DNA from: GH45 sp046704385
Lineage (GTDB): Bacteria; Bacteroidota; Bacteroidia; Bacteroidales; SZUA-534
Reading direction: 5' to 3'
DNA length: 60,332 nucleotides
NCBI GenBank assembly: GCA_046704385.1
Contig: JBJKSB010000098.1
Location: forward strand, 1-60,332
The position numbers were made by a program, and so were the translations under genes. Below are positions 1 through 8,853 of the stretch, one piece after another; positions within the stretch are counted from its first letter, which is position 1, and each line of letters opens with the position of its first letter. The notes under the pieces are model-generated. The model was not told where the DNA came from, did not search any database, and saw only the letters and a list, made by a program, of their open reading frames with translations.

Positions 1-104
1 ATCAGGAGCTTGACGATATCGACAAATTGCTGAAGCAAGGCAATTTAACCGAAGAGGAAATCAATATCTTACTGGATCAAAGGGCTAACCTGAATAAGGA
101 TTAG
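1..104 (+). CDS. 3' end of an unidentified protein (SHOCT-like tail)
   Basis: The reading frame entering at base 3 ends at a TAG at 102-104 and codes for about 33 residues rich in Asp, Glu, Leu and Lys. The order DIDKLLKQGNLTEEEINILL resembles the short helical SHOCT tail (a KLLxxGxxTEEE pattern) found at the C-terminus of many bacterial membrane proteins. The body of the gene lies outside the window, so its function cannot be given. It converges on the minus-strand gene ending at 289. Confidence 0.5.
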   Translation, partial: QELDDIDKLLKQGNLTEEEINILLDQRANLNKD

Positions 105-186
105 TTATCGGCAAATTCACCGCATGATTAAATACAACTATTATTACTTTGTAGAATTACAGCAACATTGAATAGGTGTCTTTTTT

Positions 187-225
187 GGGAAAATGGACAG
201 AGAAATTCCATGATTCCATTTTTCC
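187..225. terminator. Imperfect hairpin between convergent genes
   Basis: GGGAAAATGGA at 187-197 and TCCATTTTTCC at 215-225 are inverted copies with one mismatch and a 17-nt loop, placed between a + gene ending at 104 and a minus gene ending at 289. A T-run (181-186) precedes it, giving a plausible minus-strand terminator. The right arm also belongs to a low-complexity stretch (ATTCCATTTTTCCATTATT), so it may instead be part of a phrase-type repeat. Confidence 0.35.
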
Positions 226-288
226 ATTATTGAACATCAAAATATTATTCAGGCCAAATTTATTTCAATTCAGCCATAATCCGTAAAA

Positions 289-840
289 CTACTTCCGTGT
301 TTGATATTGCCCGACCCAAACCGGGTCGCTTACTTTTAATAAAAACCGCCAAAGATTATCGCCGAAAGCATAATCAGATTTGTTGTGGATGCCAAAAGCC
401 GCCAGCATTTGATACTGACCTTCCGAAGGTGCGCCAGACTCTGTTCCCCAGCCGGTTTCATTTCCGTAAGGATTGACATCGTGTTTAAGTTTCCACAAAA
501 CATCTAAAATTTTAGGATTAATACCGTACTCATCAAAGTAATTAATTGTATCAGGATTGGCCCTTGAATCTTCATTTCCGGAAGCCTGCCGCAGAAATGA
601 TTGTTTGGTAAGAAAAATATATTCGCGTGTACTGTCCGGATTTTCACGAACAATTGCATACGATATTTCGTCGGCACCTGCCGAAATTAAACTGATGCCA
701 AAACTGTAGCGCGATTGCCTTATTTTGGGAACATAATCCTTTTTAGGAATAATGATCTGGCCGGAAACATTCAGCACAAAACCCATCAGAATTGACAACA
801 ATAAATATCGGGGACGGGTCAGGCAGCGAAAGTGAATCAT
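289..840 (-). CDS. Hypothetical exported protein
   Basis: This 183-residue protein has a basic N-terminus, a hydrophobic stretch (about residues 12-24) and a VSGQ sequence where signal peptidase could cut, so it is probably exported. The mature part is rich in aromatic residues and Gly/Asn and has no motif I recognise. It begins 8 nt after the stop of pepE and is probably the last gene of the rsgA-cyclophilin-pepE group. The function is unknown. Confidence 0.6.
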   Translation of the reverse strand: MIHFRCLTRPRYLLLSILMGFVLNVSGQIIIPKKDYVPKIRQSRYSFGISLISAGADEISYAIVRENPDSTREYIFLTKQSFLRQASGNEDSRANPDTINYFDEYGINPKILDVLWKLKHDVNPYGNETGWGTESGAPSEGQYQMLAAFGIHNKSDYAFGDNLWRFLLKVSDPVWVGQYQTRK

Positions 841-848
841 AGTTGTTT

Positions 849-1562
849 TTAGTCCTGAAAAAACAAAAAGTTAAAATCGGCTTTAGGGTCTAATTCCATC
901 GGTGTTGTTCCATGTTTGAAAACCCGTAATGGCAATTTTCCTATATAAAAAACCTTTTCGTCTTCAACCCGGAACATGCATCCTTCGCGCAATCCGACCA
1001 CGGTCATTTCTTTATTTAACTCAAGAAATTCCATAATCCGGTCTTCGCGGGTTTCACCGCCATGTCCTTCCGGATTTTTATCTAGGTAATGAGGATTTAT
1101 CTGGAAGGGGATCAGATTTAGTGCATCCAGACCTTTTGGATCGATAATGGGCATGTCGTTAGTAGTTTTAATGGTAGGACAAGCCATGTTCGACCCGGCA
1201 CTCCAACCAATATAAGGGGTTCCGGCCAGCACTTTTTTCCTGATCGGTTCGGTTAGTTTATTGTCGTGCATATTCCGCAATAAATTCCAGGTATTTCCTC
1301 CACCCACCACCATGGCTTCAGCTTCAAGCACCGCTTTTTCCGGGTCATCAAAATGGTGGATTGAAACCACATCGTGCCCAACCTCGTTAAAACGTTCTTT
1401 CACTTTGGCTTCATAATCGTTCCACGATACGGTAACACCGGCATAAGGTATGAATAAGGCCTTTACCTGTTTTTTGCCTAGGAATTGTGCAATTTCATGT
1501 TTAGGATAATCCAGATATGGCTCACCAGCCATAGTTGAATTACTTATTAATAACAGATTCAT
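849..1562 (-). CDS. pepE: Alpha-aspartyl dipeptidase (peptidase E, family S51)
   Basis: The product, 237 residues from the ATG at 1562, closely follows the Salmonella/E. coli PepE pattern: N-terminal NLLLISNSTMAGEPYL, the segment MVVGGGNTWNLL, the nucleophile motif GWSAGSNMACPT and the segment TTNDMPI, followed by FQINPHYL carrying the family's histidine. PepE is a cytoplasmic serine peptidase that cleaves Asp-X dipeptides. The frame stays open 11 codons upstream, but the homologous N-terminus begins at MNLLLIS, so 1562 is preferred. It lies between the lipoprotein cyclophilin and a small exported protein and is probably co-transcribed with both. Confidence 0.93.
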   Translation of the reverse strand: MNLLLISNSTMAGEPYLDYPKHEIAQFLGKKQVKALFIPYAGVTVSWNDYEAKVKERFNEVGHDVVSIHHFDDPEKAVLEAEAMVVGGGNTWNLLRNMHDNKLTEPIRKKVLAGTPYIGWSAGSNMACPTIKTTNDMPIIDPKGLDALNLIPFQINPHYLDKNPEGHGGETREDRIMEFLELNKEMTVVGLREGCMFRVEDEKVFYIGKLPLRVFKHGTTPMELDPKADFNFLFFQD

Positions 1563-1609
1563 TATTGTTTGTTTTTTTCGATTCAAAATTAGCACCCGAA
1601 GTTACCAAA

Positions 1610-2413
1610 TTACTTTATAATCTGAAACTCCATGGTGATGTCATCAATGGGCCAGTTGCCCTCATCTACTTTAACGGCAGCAATGGAATCGATAACGTTG
1701 AGCCCGTCAATAACCTGCCCAAAAACCGTATGTTTTCCGTCAAGATGAGGAGTCCCGCCAATGGTTTCGTAAATTTTCTTATGTTCAGGCGAAATATGCA
1801 ACCCATATTGTTGTTCAGCTCCCAATAATTCAGCTTTATTGTATTTGGTGCCTTCCACAATAAAAAAATCAAACGAAACACTACGCATATCTGGATTGTT
1901 TTCGTAATCGCGGGCCATACTTACCGCACCTTTCTGATGAATGTTTTCTACCCGAATTTCAGCAGGAATGGTATACTTGCCCATTTTATCTTTTAAACTT
2001 TTCCGACTCCAGTCGTCGTTGTCACCGCCCTGTATCATAAAATCCTTAACCACTCGGTAAAATACAGTTCCTTTATAAAAATGGTTTTTGATTAAACGGA
2101 TAAAATTTGCACGGTGCAGCGGTGTGTTTTCATAAAGCTTTATGGTCATGTTTCCTTTTGAGGTTTTTAGCAAAACCAAAGTTTCGGGATTTTCTTTGCC
2201 ATATTTTAACAGCTGGCTTTCAGCGTTGGCATCTGTCAAAGGAATTACCTTGTGCGCTTGTTTTTTTGCCGGATTCTTCTTTTTAACTTTGGCTTGTTGC
2301 TTCTGTTCCTTCGAAGTGTCTGAATTGGGTTGTTTCCCTTGTATGCAGGAACCCAGGCTTAAAAACACCGCAAAAATTAATAATTTAATAAGGATTGGTC
2401 CTGTATTTTTCAT
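1610..2413 (-). CDS. Peptidyl-prolyl cis-trans isomerase, cyclophilin type, lipoprotein
   Basis: The N-terminus is a lipoprotein signal (hydrophobic run, then LSLGSC) and is followed by a Lys/Gln-rich linker to about residue 55. The rest is a cyclophilin domain: LYENTPLHRANFIRLI, FYKGTVFYRVVKDFMIQGGD, a long insert, and HTVFGQVIDGLNVID near the end. It should catalyse proline isomerisation of envelope proteins in the periplasm. Three consecutive ATGs occur at 2419, 2416 and 2413; an AAGGAG Shine-Dalgarno directly abuts the first, so the third (6-nt spacing) is the best start. The start overlaps the end of rsgA by 29 bp. Confidence 0.9.
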   Translation of the reverse strand: MKNTGPILIKLLIFAVFLSLGSCIQGKQPNSDTSKEQKQQAKVKKKNPAKKQAHKVIPLTDANAESQLLKYGKENPETLVLLKTSKGNMTIKLYENTPLHRANFIRLIKNHFYKGTVFYRVVKDFMIQGGDNDDWSRKSLKDKMGKYTIPAEIRVENIHQKGAVSMARDYENNPDMRSVSFDFFIVEGTKYNKAELLGAEQQYGLHISPEHKKIYETIGGTPHLDGKHTVFGQVIDGLNVIDSIAAVKVDEGNWPIDDITMEFQIIK

Positions 2414-3326
2414 CATCATCTCCTTGTAGTAAATTTAAATAACTTCTGTATCGCATCAAACTGATTTTCCCGGTTTCGACCGCTTTTTTAACGGCACAAC
2501 CGGGCTCATGTGAATGGGTACAATTGTAATATTGACATTGGTCGCTGGCAGCAAATATTTCAGGAAAGTAATGTGAAATTTCATCTTTGTCCATATCTAT
2601 TACACCAAAACCTTTAATGCCAGGAGTATCAACAATATAGCCCCCGTTATGTAAAGCATGCATTTCAGGATACGTTGTGGTATGCTGCCCTGATTCGTGA
2701 TAGTCTGATATCTCTTTGGTTTTCAAGTCTAACCCGGGTTCTATTTCGTTAATTAATGTTGACTTACCTACTCCTGAATGTCCGGCAATTAGTGAAATTT
2801 TATTTTCCAGTAATTTACAAATTACATCAATACCCTCTTTGGTTTTTGCCGAAACCGCAAAGCATTCATAGCCAATGTTACGGTAAATATCCATTAACCG
2901 GATCATTTCCCCCTGGTTAGCATTATTATATAAATCAGTTTTATTGAATATCAGTTTTGAAGGAATGGAATACGCTTCGGCTGAAACCAGAAACCGGTTT
3001 ATAAATTCAGGAAAGGTTTTGGGTTTTACCAGGGTCACCATCAATAATGCCTGGTCGACATTGGCTGCCAGAATATGAGCTTGTTTTGAAAGATTTATCG
3101 ATTTGCGGATGATGTAGTTTTTTCGCGGTTCAATAGCGGTTATAATTCCTACATTGGTTTTTGGGTCAGACTCAAATGCCACAATATCGCCAACGGCCAG
3201 CGGGTTGGTAGTTTTAATTTCCTTCGACCGGAACTTACCCCGTATTTTGCATTCAATTACCAATCCATCCCCGGTTTTTACGCGGTACCAACTGCCTGTC
3301 GACTTAATTACCAATCCTTTATTCAC
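2385..3326 (-). CDS. rsgA: Ribosome small-subunit biogenesis GTPase RsgA
   Basis: The order of motifs is that of a circularly permuted GTPase: N-terminal OB-fold (KGLVIKSTGSWYRV), then G4 NKTD, the P-loop GHSGVGKSTL, G3 DTPGIKGFG, and a C-terminal zinc knuckle with Cys/His (CQYYNCTHSHEPGC). RsgA uses GTP to help release maturation factors from the 30S subunit. The frame is open to 3374, but a TATCTTTG -7 box lies at 3344-3351 inside that extension and homologues begin near KGLVIKS. I therefore use the GTG at 3324-3326, which gives 313 residues. It heads the minus-strand group running to 289. Confidence 0.93.
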   Translation of the reverse strand: MNKGLVIKSTGSWYRVKTGDGLVIECKIRGKFRSKEIKTTNPLAVGDIVAFESDPKTNVGIITAIEPRKNYIIRKSINLSKQAHILAANVDQALLMVTLVKPKTFPEFINRFLVSAEAYSIPSKLIFNKTDLYNNANQGEMIRLMDIYRNIGYECFAVSAKTKEGIDVICKLLENKISLIAGHSGVGKSTLINEIEPGLDLKTKEISDYHESGQHTTTYPEMHALHNGGYIVDTPGIKGFGVIDMDKDEISHYFPEIFAASDQCQYYNCTHSHEPGCAVKKAVETGKISLMRYRSYLNLLQGDDDEKYRTNPY

Positions 3327-3343
3327 AATTTTTTCTTTGCAAG

Positions 3344-3351
3344 CAAAGATA
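3344..3351 (-). promoter_or_regulatory. Bacteroidota -7 box (TATCTTTG) for rsgA
   Basis: Read on the minus strand, the bases are TATCTTTG followed by C, matching the Bacteroides TAnnTTTG -7 element. Transcription would begin near 3337, about 10 nt before the GTG start at 3326. This placement excludes the longer upstream start. Confidence 0.6.
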
Positions 3352-3428
3352 TAGGAATTCACCCTTAACACCAATACAGAAAAATTAATTACCGGGCAAT
3401 ATGAAATCTCAAATTAATTTTGTACTAA

Positions 3429-3461
3429 TTTGCTTCTTAATTTAGCACTTCAGTATTTTTG
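3429..3461 (+). promoter_or_regulatory. Promoter TTTG-N21-TATTTTTG for the HAD phosphatase
   Basis: A TTTG at 3429-3432 and TATTTTTG at 3454-3461 are separated by 21 nt, which fits the Bacteroides -33/-7 consensus. The predicted start of transcription, near 3468, leaves a leader of only a few bases before the ATG at 3474. Confidence 0.6.
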
Positions 3462-3473
3462 CAAAAAATTATT

Positions 3474-4133
3474 ATGATAAAAGCAGTAATATTCGATATG
3501 GATGGGTTGCTTATTGATTCGGAACCCATGTGGCGAAAAAGTGAAATGAAAATTTTTAGGGAACAAGATATTTCCCTTTCGGAAGATGATTGCAGGGGAA
3601 CTACAGGAATGCGGGTGGATGAAGTGGTTAGGCATTGGTCAGCCATATATCCTGAAGCGAATCTGAATATTGAGAAGATGGCAAAAGACATCCTGGATGA
3701 AGTTTGTCACCTGGTGGAAACCACCGGTGAAGCTTTGCCCGGGGTAACAGAAACCGTTAATTTTTTTAAAAATCTAGGCTTGCCTCTTGCCATTGCTTCA
3801 GCCTCAGGATACGATTTAATCGATAAAGTAATCACCCGGATCAACCTTAAAGATGCTTTTGTCGTCATTCAATCAGCGGAATTTATGAAATACGGGAAAC
3901 CGCACCCTGAGGTGTTTCTTGAAACGGCTTTGAGGTTGGGCGTAAAACCTGAGGAATGTTTGGTTTTTGAAGATTCCGTTTATGGAGTATTGGCTGGTAA
4001 AGCCGCCAAAATGAAGGTTGTAGCCGTGCCCGATCAGTACAATAGCGCATTGAACGGCTATTGCATTGCTGATATTAAAATAAATTCGTTAAAGGAATTT
4101 TCGCCTGATTTGTGGGAGAGTTTAAATAATTAA
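3474..4133 (+). CDS. HAD-superfamily sugar/hexitol phosphatase (HxpB/YniC-like)
   Basis: The 219-residue product carries HAD motif I (AVIFDMDGLLIDSEP), motif II in the ASASGYD segment, a motif III Lys in YGKPHPEVF, and motif IV VFEDSVYG. The cap domain and overall order closely follow E. coli HxpB (YniC), which dephosphorylates sugar phosphates such as 2-deoxyglucose-6-phosphate. A beta-phosphoglucomutase is less likely, but substrate cannot be settled from sequence. A TTG five codons upstream lies inside the predicted -7 box, so the ATG at 3474 is used. The AsmA-like gene follows after 20 nt. Confidence 0.85.
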   Translation: MIKAVIFDMDGLLIDSEPMWRKSEMKIFREQDISLSEDDCRGTTGMRVDEVVRHWSAIYPEANLNIEKMAKDILDEVCHLVETTGEALPGVTETVNFFKNLGLPLAIASASGYDLIDKVITRINLKDAFVVIQSAEFMKYGKPHPEVFLETALRLGVKPEECLVFEDSVYGVLAGKAAKMKVVAVPDQYNSALNGYCIADIKINSLKEFSPDLWESLNN

Positions 4134-4153
4134 TATATCGGAACCATAAGTTT

Positions 4154-6682
4154 ATGCGTAAACTGCTTAAATTTTTTCTGAAACTTTTGTTAATTCTGGT
4201 ACTCTTTGCCGGCATTCTTTTTATTACGTCAAAATTACTCGAACAAAAAATAGTGCAAAAGGCCGTTCAAATTATGAATAGCAAAATAGATGTGCCTGTT
4301 TTTACTGACGAAATAACCTTTTCATTATTAAAGAAATTTCCGGAGGCAACACTTCAGTTAAAAAATCTGACCCTGCTTTCGTCCAAAGATTTTAATAAGC
4401 AAGAATTCGATGAAACTTTTGTGGACACGTTAATTCATGTTCAGGATGTTTACCTTTCTATAAGTCTTATTTCTTTGTATCATGACATACTGGAGATAGA
4501 CAAAGCTTATGTACAAAACGGCTCGGTAAATCTTTTAACCGATAAAGAAGGTAAAAGCAATTATGATATCTTAAAAAAACTTACTGAAAACAAAACTCCG
4601 GTTGAGGCTGACAGCCATTTTGCATTTCTTCTGAATCAGATTCAATTCAGGCAGATGAAAATAAATTTCATTAACAAATTCAAAAAAACGGCCATTACTT
4701 TAAATGCACCAAATTACACGGTGAAGGGTAATTTTTATAAAAATGACTATACTGCGAGTTCCTCCGGGAAACTGTTGGTCACTTACTTTGAACAGGGAAG
4801 ATTTAAAATATCACCTGACGATCCGGTCAACCTTATCATGAACCTGAATGTTAAAAACAACCGAATCAATATTGTAAACAGCCGGGTTCAGAAATCGAAC
4901 CTCGGCCTGGCCATAAATGGCAACATTGTTTTAACCGATCCGATAGATATTGATGTTAAAGTTAATGGGCAATTTAACAGTTTGGACGAATTACTGGGGA
5001 TGGTTGGTGTAATAAATATGGATTACTATCGATCAAAAGGAGCGTTGGGTTTGTCGGCCATTATCAAAGGAAAACTCAGCAACACGGAATCGCCGGCTGT
5101 TGCGGCTAATTTTAAGTTGATCAATGGAGAGCTGCAAATGAAAAATCAAAACGTAAACCTCGACAATATTATCCTTGAGGGATCGTTTTCGAACGGAAGC
5201 CAAAGAAATCTAAGTTCTACGCAGCTTGAAATCAAACAATTTTTTCTGGCTACAGAGAATAGTTCAATCAAAGGAACCCTGAGTATTCAAGACTTTAACA
5301 AGCCTTATATCATCCTTTCTTCCGACTTACAAATCAATTTAACCGATGTAGAACCGTGGATTAATTCATCCGGGTTCAGTGTTGGCGGAACCCTGAAAGG
5401 GACACTGAACTGTCAGGGATTTTTTAATCCTGCTGCCGAAAATTTACTTATTCCCATTGGAACCTGGCAAAAAAAGGGTGAATTCAGTGTAACCGATGGT
5501 TTTTTTACTTTGAAAAAGCCGGAGCTTAATATTGGTGAATTATCGGGTCAGGTTAAAATCGAAAATAATGAATTGCATCTGCAGGTTGCCAAAAGCATGG
5601 TTCAAAACAGTAATGTTGAAGCAAGCCTCCATGTTGATGATTATCTAAGCCCGCTGGTTGACTCCACCTATCCGGTTAATGTGTTATTCAATTTAAATGC
5701 CGATAAGGTGGAATACGAACAATTTAAGCAGTTTTTTGATGATGATGAGTCTGACACTCCGGGCAGGGAGGTGAACTATACCGGTACTTTTAAAACAAAT
5801 AATCTTTTATACGTAAAGCTGGTTGCCCAAAATGTAGTTGGAAGTTTGGATTATCGCGGCGATAAATTGCAAATTACCAACCTGTCGGCTCAAACCATGG
5901 AGGGCTCCGTTCAGGGCAACCTGAATTACATTTATAAAACGGACAATAACTATATTTTTCAAACCCAGGCTACTACAAAACGGGTAAACATTAAAACTCT
6001 TTTCTCAACATTCGATAATTTCAATCAGAAATTTATTGTTGATGAGAATATTGAAGGCAATCTAAGTTCAAATTTTGATCTCGAAATGGAATTCGAAAAC
6101 GATAAAGTCATGCCTTCATCCATTGAATTACTGGGTCATGCCCGAATCGATAATGGGAAGCTGGAAGATTTTAAGCCGATTATGGAGGTTTCAAAATTTG
6201 CAGATATTCAGGAATTGAAAAACGTTGAATTTTTAACCCTTGAAAATGACATTCTCATAAGCAACAGTACCATCAATATTCCCAAAATGGAAATTGCCAG
6301 CAATGCTTTTGATATTTCAGTTTATGGCGATCAAAAGTTTAACGGTGATTATATGTATCACTTAAAAGTAAATTTGTCCGATTTTATAGGCGGTAAAACA
6401 AAACGCCTGGCGAAGCAGCAATCGGAATTCGGTTATGTTGAGGATGATGGCTATGGTAAAAAAACATTATTCCTGCTGGCAAAATGCGAAAACGACAAAT
6501 CAAAAGTTACCTTGGATGGCGATGCAATTAAAAGCAATATAAAAACCGAATTACACGACGAGAAAACGGAATTTAAAAAGGCTTTGCACGATGAATTTGG
6601 TTGGTTTAAAAAAGATTCAACACTGGCGAAACCCCAAAAGAAAAAGAAACCGGAATTTGTTATTGAGTGGGATGATGAGTAA
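4154..6682 (+). CDS. AsmA-like inner-membrane-anchored protein
   Basis: The 842-residue protein has one N-terminal membrane anchor (about residues 5-25) and then a long beta-rich periplasmic region with repeated NGxLxLxDP-like strands, as in the AsmA/TamB/YhdP bridge proteins. The typical start (anchor, then a segment ending in FPEATLQLKNLTLLS) and the C-terminal IPKMEIASNAFDISVYG segment are AsmA signatures. Such proteins are thought to shuttle phospholipid between membranes or influence outer-membrane assembly. The C-terminus is highly charged (KPQKKKKPEF). It is probably co-transcribed with the phosphatase upstream and perhaps the kinase downstream. Confidence 0.85.
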   Translation: MRKLLKFFLKLLLILVLFAGILFITSKLLEQKIVQKAVQIMNSKIDVPVFTDEITFSLLKKFPEATLQLKNLTLLSSKDFNKQEFDETFVDTLIHVQDVYLSISLISLYHDILEIDKAYVQNGSVNLLTDKEGKSNYDILKKLTENKTPVEADSHFAFLLNQIQFRQMKINFINKFKKTAITLNAPNYTVKGNFYKNDYTASSSGKLLVTYFEQGRFKISPDDPVNLIMNLNVKNNRINIVNSRVQKSNLGLAINGNIVLTDPIDIDVKVNGQFNSLDELLGMVGVINMDYYRSKGALGLSAIIKGKLSNTESPAVAANFKLINGELQMKNQNVNLDNIILEGSFSNGSQRNLSSTQLEIKQFFLATENSSIKGTLSIQDFNKPYIILSSDLQINLTDVEPWINSSGFSVGGTLKGTLNCQGFFNPAAENLLIPIGTWQKKGEFSVTDGFFTLKKPELNIGELSGQVKIENNELHLQVAKSMVQNSNVEASLHVDDYLSPLVDSTYPVNVLFNLNADKVEYEQFKQFFDDDESDTPGREVNYTGTFKTNNLLYVKLVAQNVVGSLDYRGDKLQITNLSAQTMEGSVQGNLNYIYKTDNNYIFQTQATTKRVNIKTLFSTFDNFNQKFIVDENIEGNLSSNFDLEMEFENDKVMPSSIELLGHARIDNGKLEDFKPIMEVSKFADIQELKNVEFLTLENDILISNSTINIPKMEIASNAFDISVYGDQKFNGDYMYHLKVNLSDFIGGKTKRLAKQQSEFGYVEDDGYGKKTLFLLAKCENDKSKVTLDGDAIKSNIKTELHDEKTEFKKALHDEFGWFKKDSTLAKPQKKKKPEFVIEWDDE

Positions 6683-6729
6683 TTAACTTTTTTATAATAA
6701 AGCGATTAAATTACCGTTTGAAATTAGTT

Positions 6730-7890
6730 ATGCAAAGAATGAATTTTTATACTAAAAAAAGACAGTGGAAAGTAGCTCTTTTCATTGTAGCCGTGATTAT
6801 TGGTGTTTTATCCTTATCGTACACCAATTTGCTGGTGCGCAAAATGGAAGTTGAGGAACGTAAAAATATGGAAATTTGGGCCGAAGCACAGGCAGCCATT
6901 GCTACCACGGAAGATGTACAGGAGAATATAAATTTTTACGTTGATATTATTACCAAAAACACCACCATTCCGGTTATACTGGTGGATGATAACGACAGCA
7001 TTGTAAATGCAAAAAACTTTGGTGGAAAAAAAGAAGTTAGTCAGAAATACCTGTACAAGAAACTTCAAAAAATGAAGGAGACTAACAAAAGCATTGACAT
7101 TGATTTTAAGGACGGTACACATAACTATATATATTATGAAGACTCCACTATCTTAAAGCAACTTACTGTTTATCCCTATGTTCAACTGGGAATAATATCC
7201 CTGTTTATTCTTATTTCGTACCTCGCCTTCAGTTCTTCGCGCAAAGCCGAACAAAACCAGGTTTGGGTTGGCATGTCGAAGGAAACCGCTCACCAGCTGG
7301 GCACACCTATTTCTTCATTAATGGCCTGGATTGAAATACTTGAACAGAACGATGAAAACAGGAGTCATATTAATGAGATGGAAAAAGATGTGAACCGTTT
7401 GCAAATGATCGCCGAAAGGTTTTCTAAAATTGGTTCGGCACCGGAACTCCCGTTGACCGACTTGCGAAAAACGCTTGAATCGGCCATTAATTATATGAAA
7501 ACCCGCACTTCGAAAAACATTGAATTTCAGTTTATTAATAACACTACGGCTGAAGTTATTTTACCCCTGAACAGTTCATTGTTTCATTGGGTGATCGAAA
7601 ACCTGGTAAAGAATTCCGTTGATGCCATGGAAGGGAAGGGTACCATTTCAATTATAATGGACGAATCAGATAATGAAGCCATAATTGAACTTCGCGACAC
7701 CGGGAAAGGTATACCCAAAAGCAAACATAAATCTATTTTTAACCCCGGATATACCTCAAAAGAAAGAGGCTGGGGGCTTGGACTGTCGCTGGTGAAACGG
7801 ATAATCGAAAATTATCACCGGGGAAAAATCGGGGTACTTTACTCTGAAATTAATCAGGGGACAACCTTTAGAATTATGCTTCCCAAATAA
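6730..7890 (+). CDS. Membrane-bound sensor histidine kinase, orphan
   Basis: Two membrane segments (about residues 14-34 and 145-167) flank a small extracytoplasmic domain. The cytoplasmic part has the H-box ETAHQLGTPISSLMAW, the N-box ENLVKNSVDAM, G1 LRDTGKGIP and G2 GWGLGLSLVKRI, all apparently intact. It should autophosphorylate on the H-box histidine. No response regulator lies nearby, so the partner is unknown. An upstream TTG at 6718 keeps the frame open; the ATG at 6730 or the one at 6739 is the more likely start, and neither has a clear Shine-Dalgarno. Confidence 0.88.
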   Translation: MQRMNFYTKKRQWKVALFIVAVIIGVLSLSYTNLLVRKMEVEERKNMEIWAEAQAAIATTEDVQENINFYVDIITKNTTIPVILVDDNDSIVNAKNFGGKKEVSQKYLYKKLQKMKETNKSIDIDFKDGTHNYIYYEDSTILKQLTVYPYVQLGIISLFILISYLAFSSSRKAEQNQVWVGMSKETAHQLGTPISSLMAWIEILEQNDENRSHINEMEKDVNRLQMIAERFSKIGSAPELPLTDLRKTLESAINYMKTRTSKNIEFQFINNTTAEVILPLNSSLFHWVIENLVKNSVDAMEGKGTISIIMDESDNEAIIELRDTGKGIPKSKHKSIFNPGYTSKERGWGLGLSLVKRIIENYHRGKIGVLYSEINQGTTFRIMLPK

Positions 7891-7977
7891 TTTTTATAAT
7901 TAATTTGTTTTCATTTGGTTTGAATGGGAGAAACCTATAAATTTGCGCGCTAATTTTTTTTATTTGGCATTAGTTTT

Positions 7978-7985
7978 TACTTTTG
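7978..7985 (+). promoter_or_regulatory. Bacteroidota -7 box (TACTTTTG) for yceD-rpmF
   Basis: TACTTTTG followed by CA fits the Bacteroides -7 pattern and lies 23 nt before the ATG at 8008. A second candidate, TTTG at 7914-7917 with TAAATTTG 20 nt later at 7938-7945, may provide another start for the same cluster. Confidence 0.55.
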
Positions 7986-8007
7986 CACGTATTTTAAAAG
8001 GGATGTA

Positions 8008-8523
8008 ATGGATTATAAAATTCCATTCAGAGGGTTGAAAAACGGGAGTCATCAATATGAATTCAATGTTGATGATAAGTTCTTTGAAGCGTTTCCGGAA
8101 GGGGATATTAAAAAAGGGAACCTGGTTGCTAAAGTTGATCTGATTAAACGGTCAAATGGCATTGAAGCAACCTTTGAAATTGTTGGAACGGTTACCGTTC
8201 CGTGCGATCGTTGCCTTGATGATTTTGATTGCCCGGTTGAATTCAGTGGTAAAATGTTATTTGAATTTGGACTGGAATCAGAGGAAGTATCCGATGAACT
8301 GGTAATCCTTTCGCCCGGAGATAACTACATAGATTTAGATCAGTATATTTATGAATATATAAATCTGAGTTTACCCATCCAGAAGGTACATCCTGATGAT
8401 GAAAATGGAAATTCACTTTGCAATGCAGACATGATTGCAAAGTTGAAAAGCTTGAATGTAAATAATGATGATGACGAGATAGATGATCCCAGATGGGATA
8501 AGTTGAGAGATTTAATTAACTAA
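8008..8523 (+). CDS. yceD: YceD/DUF177 family, 23S rRNA accumulation protein
   Basis: The 171-residue protein has the YceD core: VPCDRCLDDFDCPVE in the middle, an LSPGDNYIDLDQYIYEYINLSLPIQ segment, and an acidic, Cys-containing tail with DDPRWDKLRDL. YceD-family proteins are conserved upstream of rpmF and are needed for 23S rRNA accumulation. That neighbour relation holds here, with rpmF starting 19 nt downstream. The two Cys of CDRC and a later C could bind metal, although this is not proven for the family. Confidence 0.9.
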   Translation: MDYKIPFRGLKNGSHQYEFNVDDKFFEAFPEGDIKKGNLVAKVDLIKRSNGIEATFEIVGTVTVPCDRCLDDFDCPVEFSGKMLFEFGLESEEVSDELVILSPGDNYIDLDQYIYEYINLSLPIQKVHPDDENGNSLCNADMIAKLKSLNVNNDDDEIDDPRWDKLRDLIN

Positions 8524-8542
8524 TTTTTAAAGCGATTGTAAA

Positions 8543-8728
8543 ATGGCACATCCTAAACACAGAACTTCAAAGCAAAGAAGAAATAAGAGAAGAACTCACT
8601 ACAAAGCAGTTGCACCTACAGTAGCACAATGTTCAAATTGTGGTTCACCAGTTGAGTATCACCATGTATGCCCCGAATGTGGCTTCTACCGCGGTAAACT
8701 TGCTATCGAAAAAGCAGTTACAGCATAA
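8543..8728 (+). CDS. rpmF: 50S ribosomal protein L32
   Basis: The 61-residue basic protein begins MAHPKHRTSKQRRNKRRTHY, the standard L32 N-terminus, and has a four-Cys zinc ribbon (CSNCGSPVEYHHVCPEC). It is a structural protein of the large subunit. It lies in the widely conserved order yceD-rpmF-plsX-fabH, linking ribosome production to phospholipid synthesis. A 125-nt gap before plsX contains no clear terminator. Confidence 0.97.
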   Translation: MAHPKHRTSKQRRNKRRTHYKAVAPTVAQCSNCGSPVEYHHVCPECGFYRGKLAIEKAVTA

Positions 8729-8853
8729 TTATTAAGTTTATTCTTAGTAGTTTATCTTGTTACGCCAGATAAAAAGGGAGACCCCATTTGTTATCCAGCG
8801 GTTCAAAAACCTGTATTTCCAGGTGAAAAGAACAGAACCTAAATCTTAAACAA

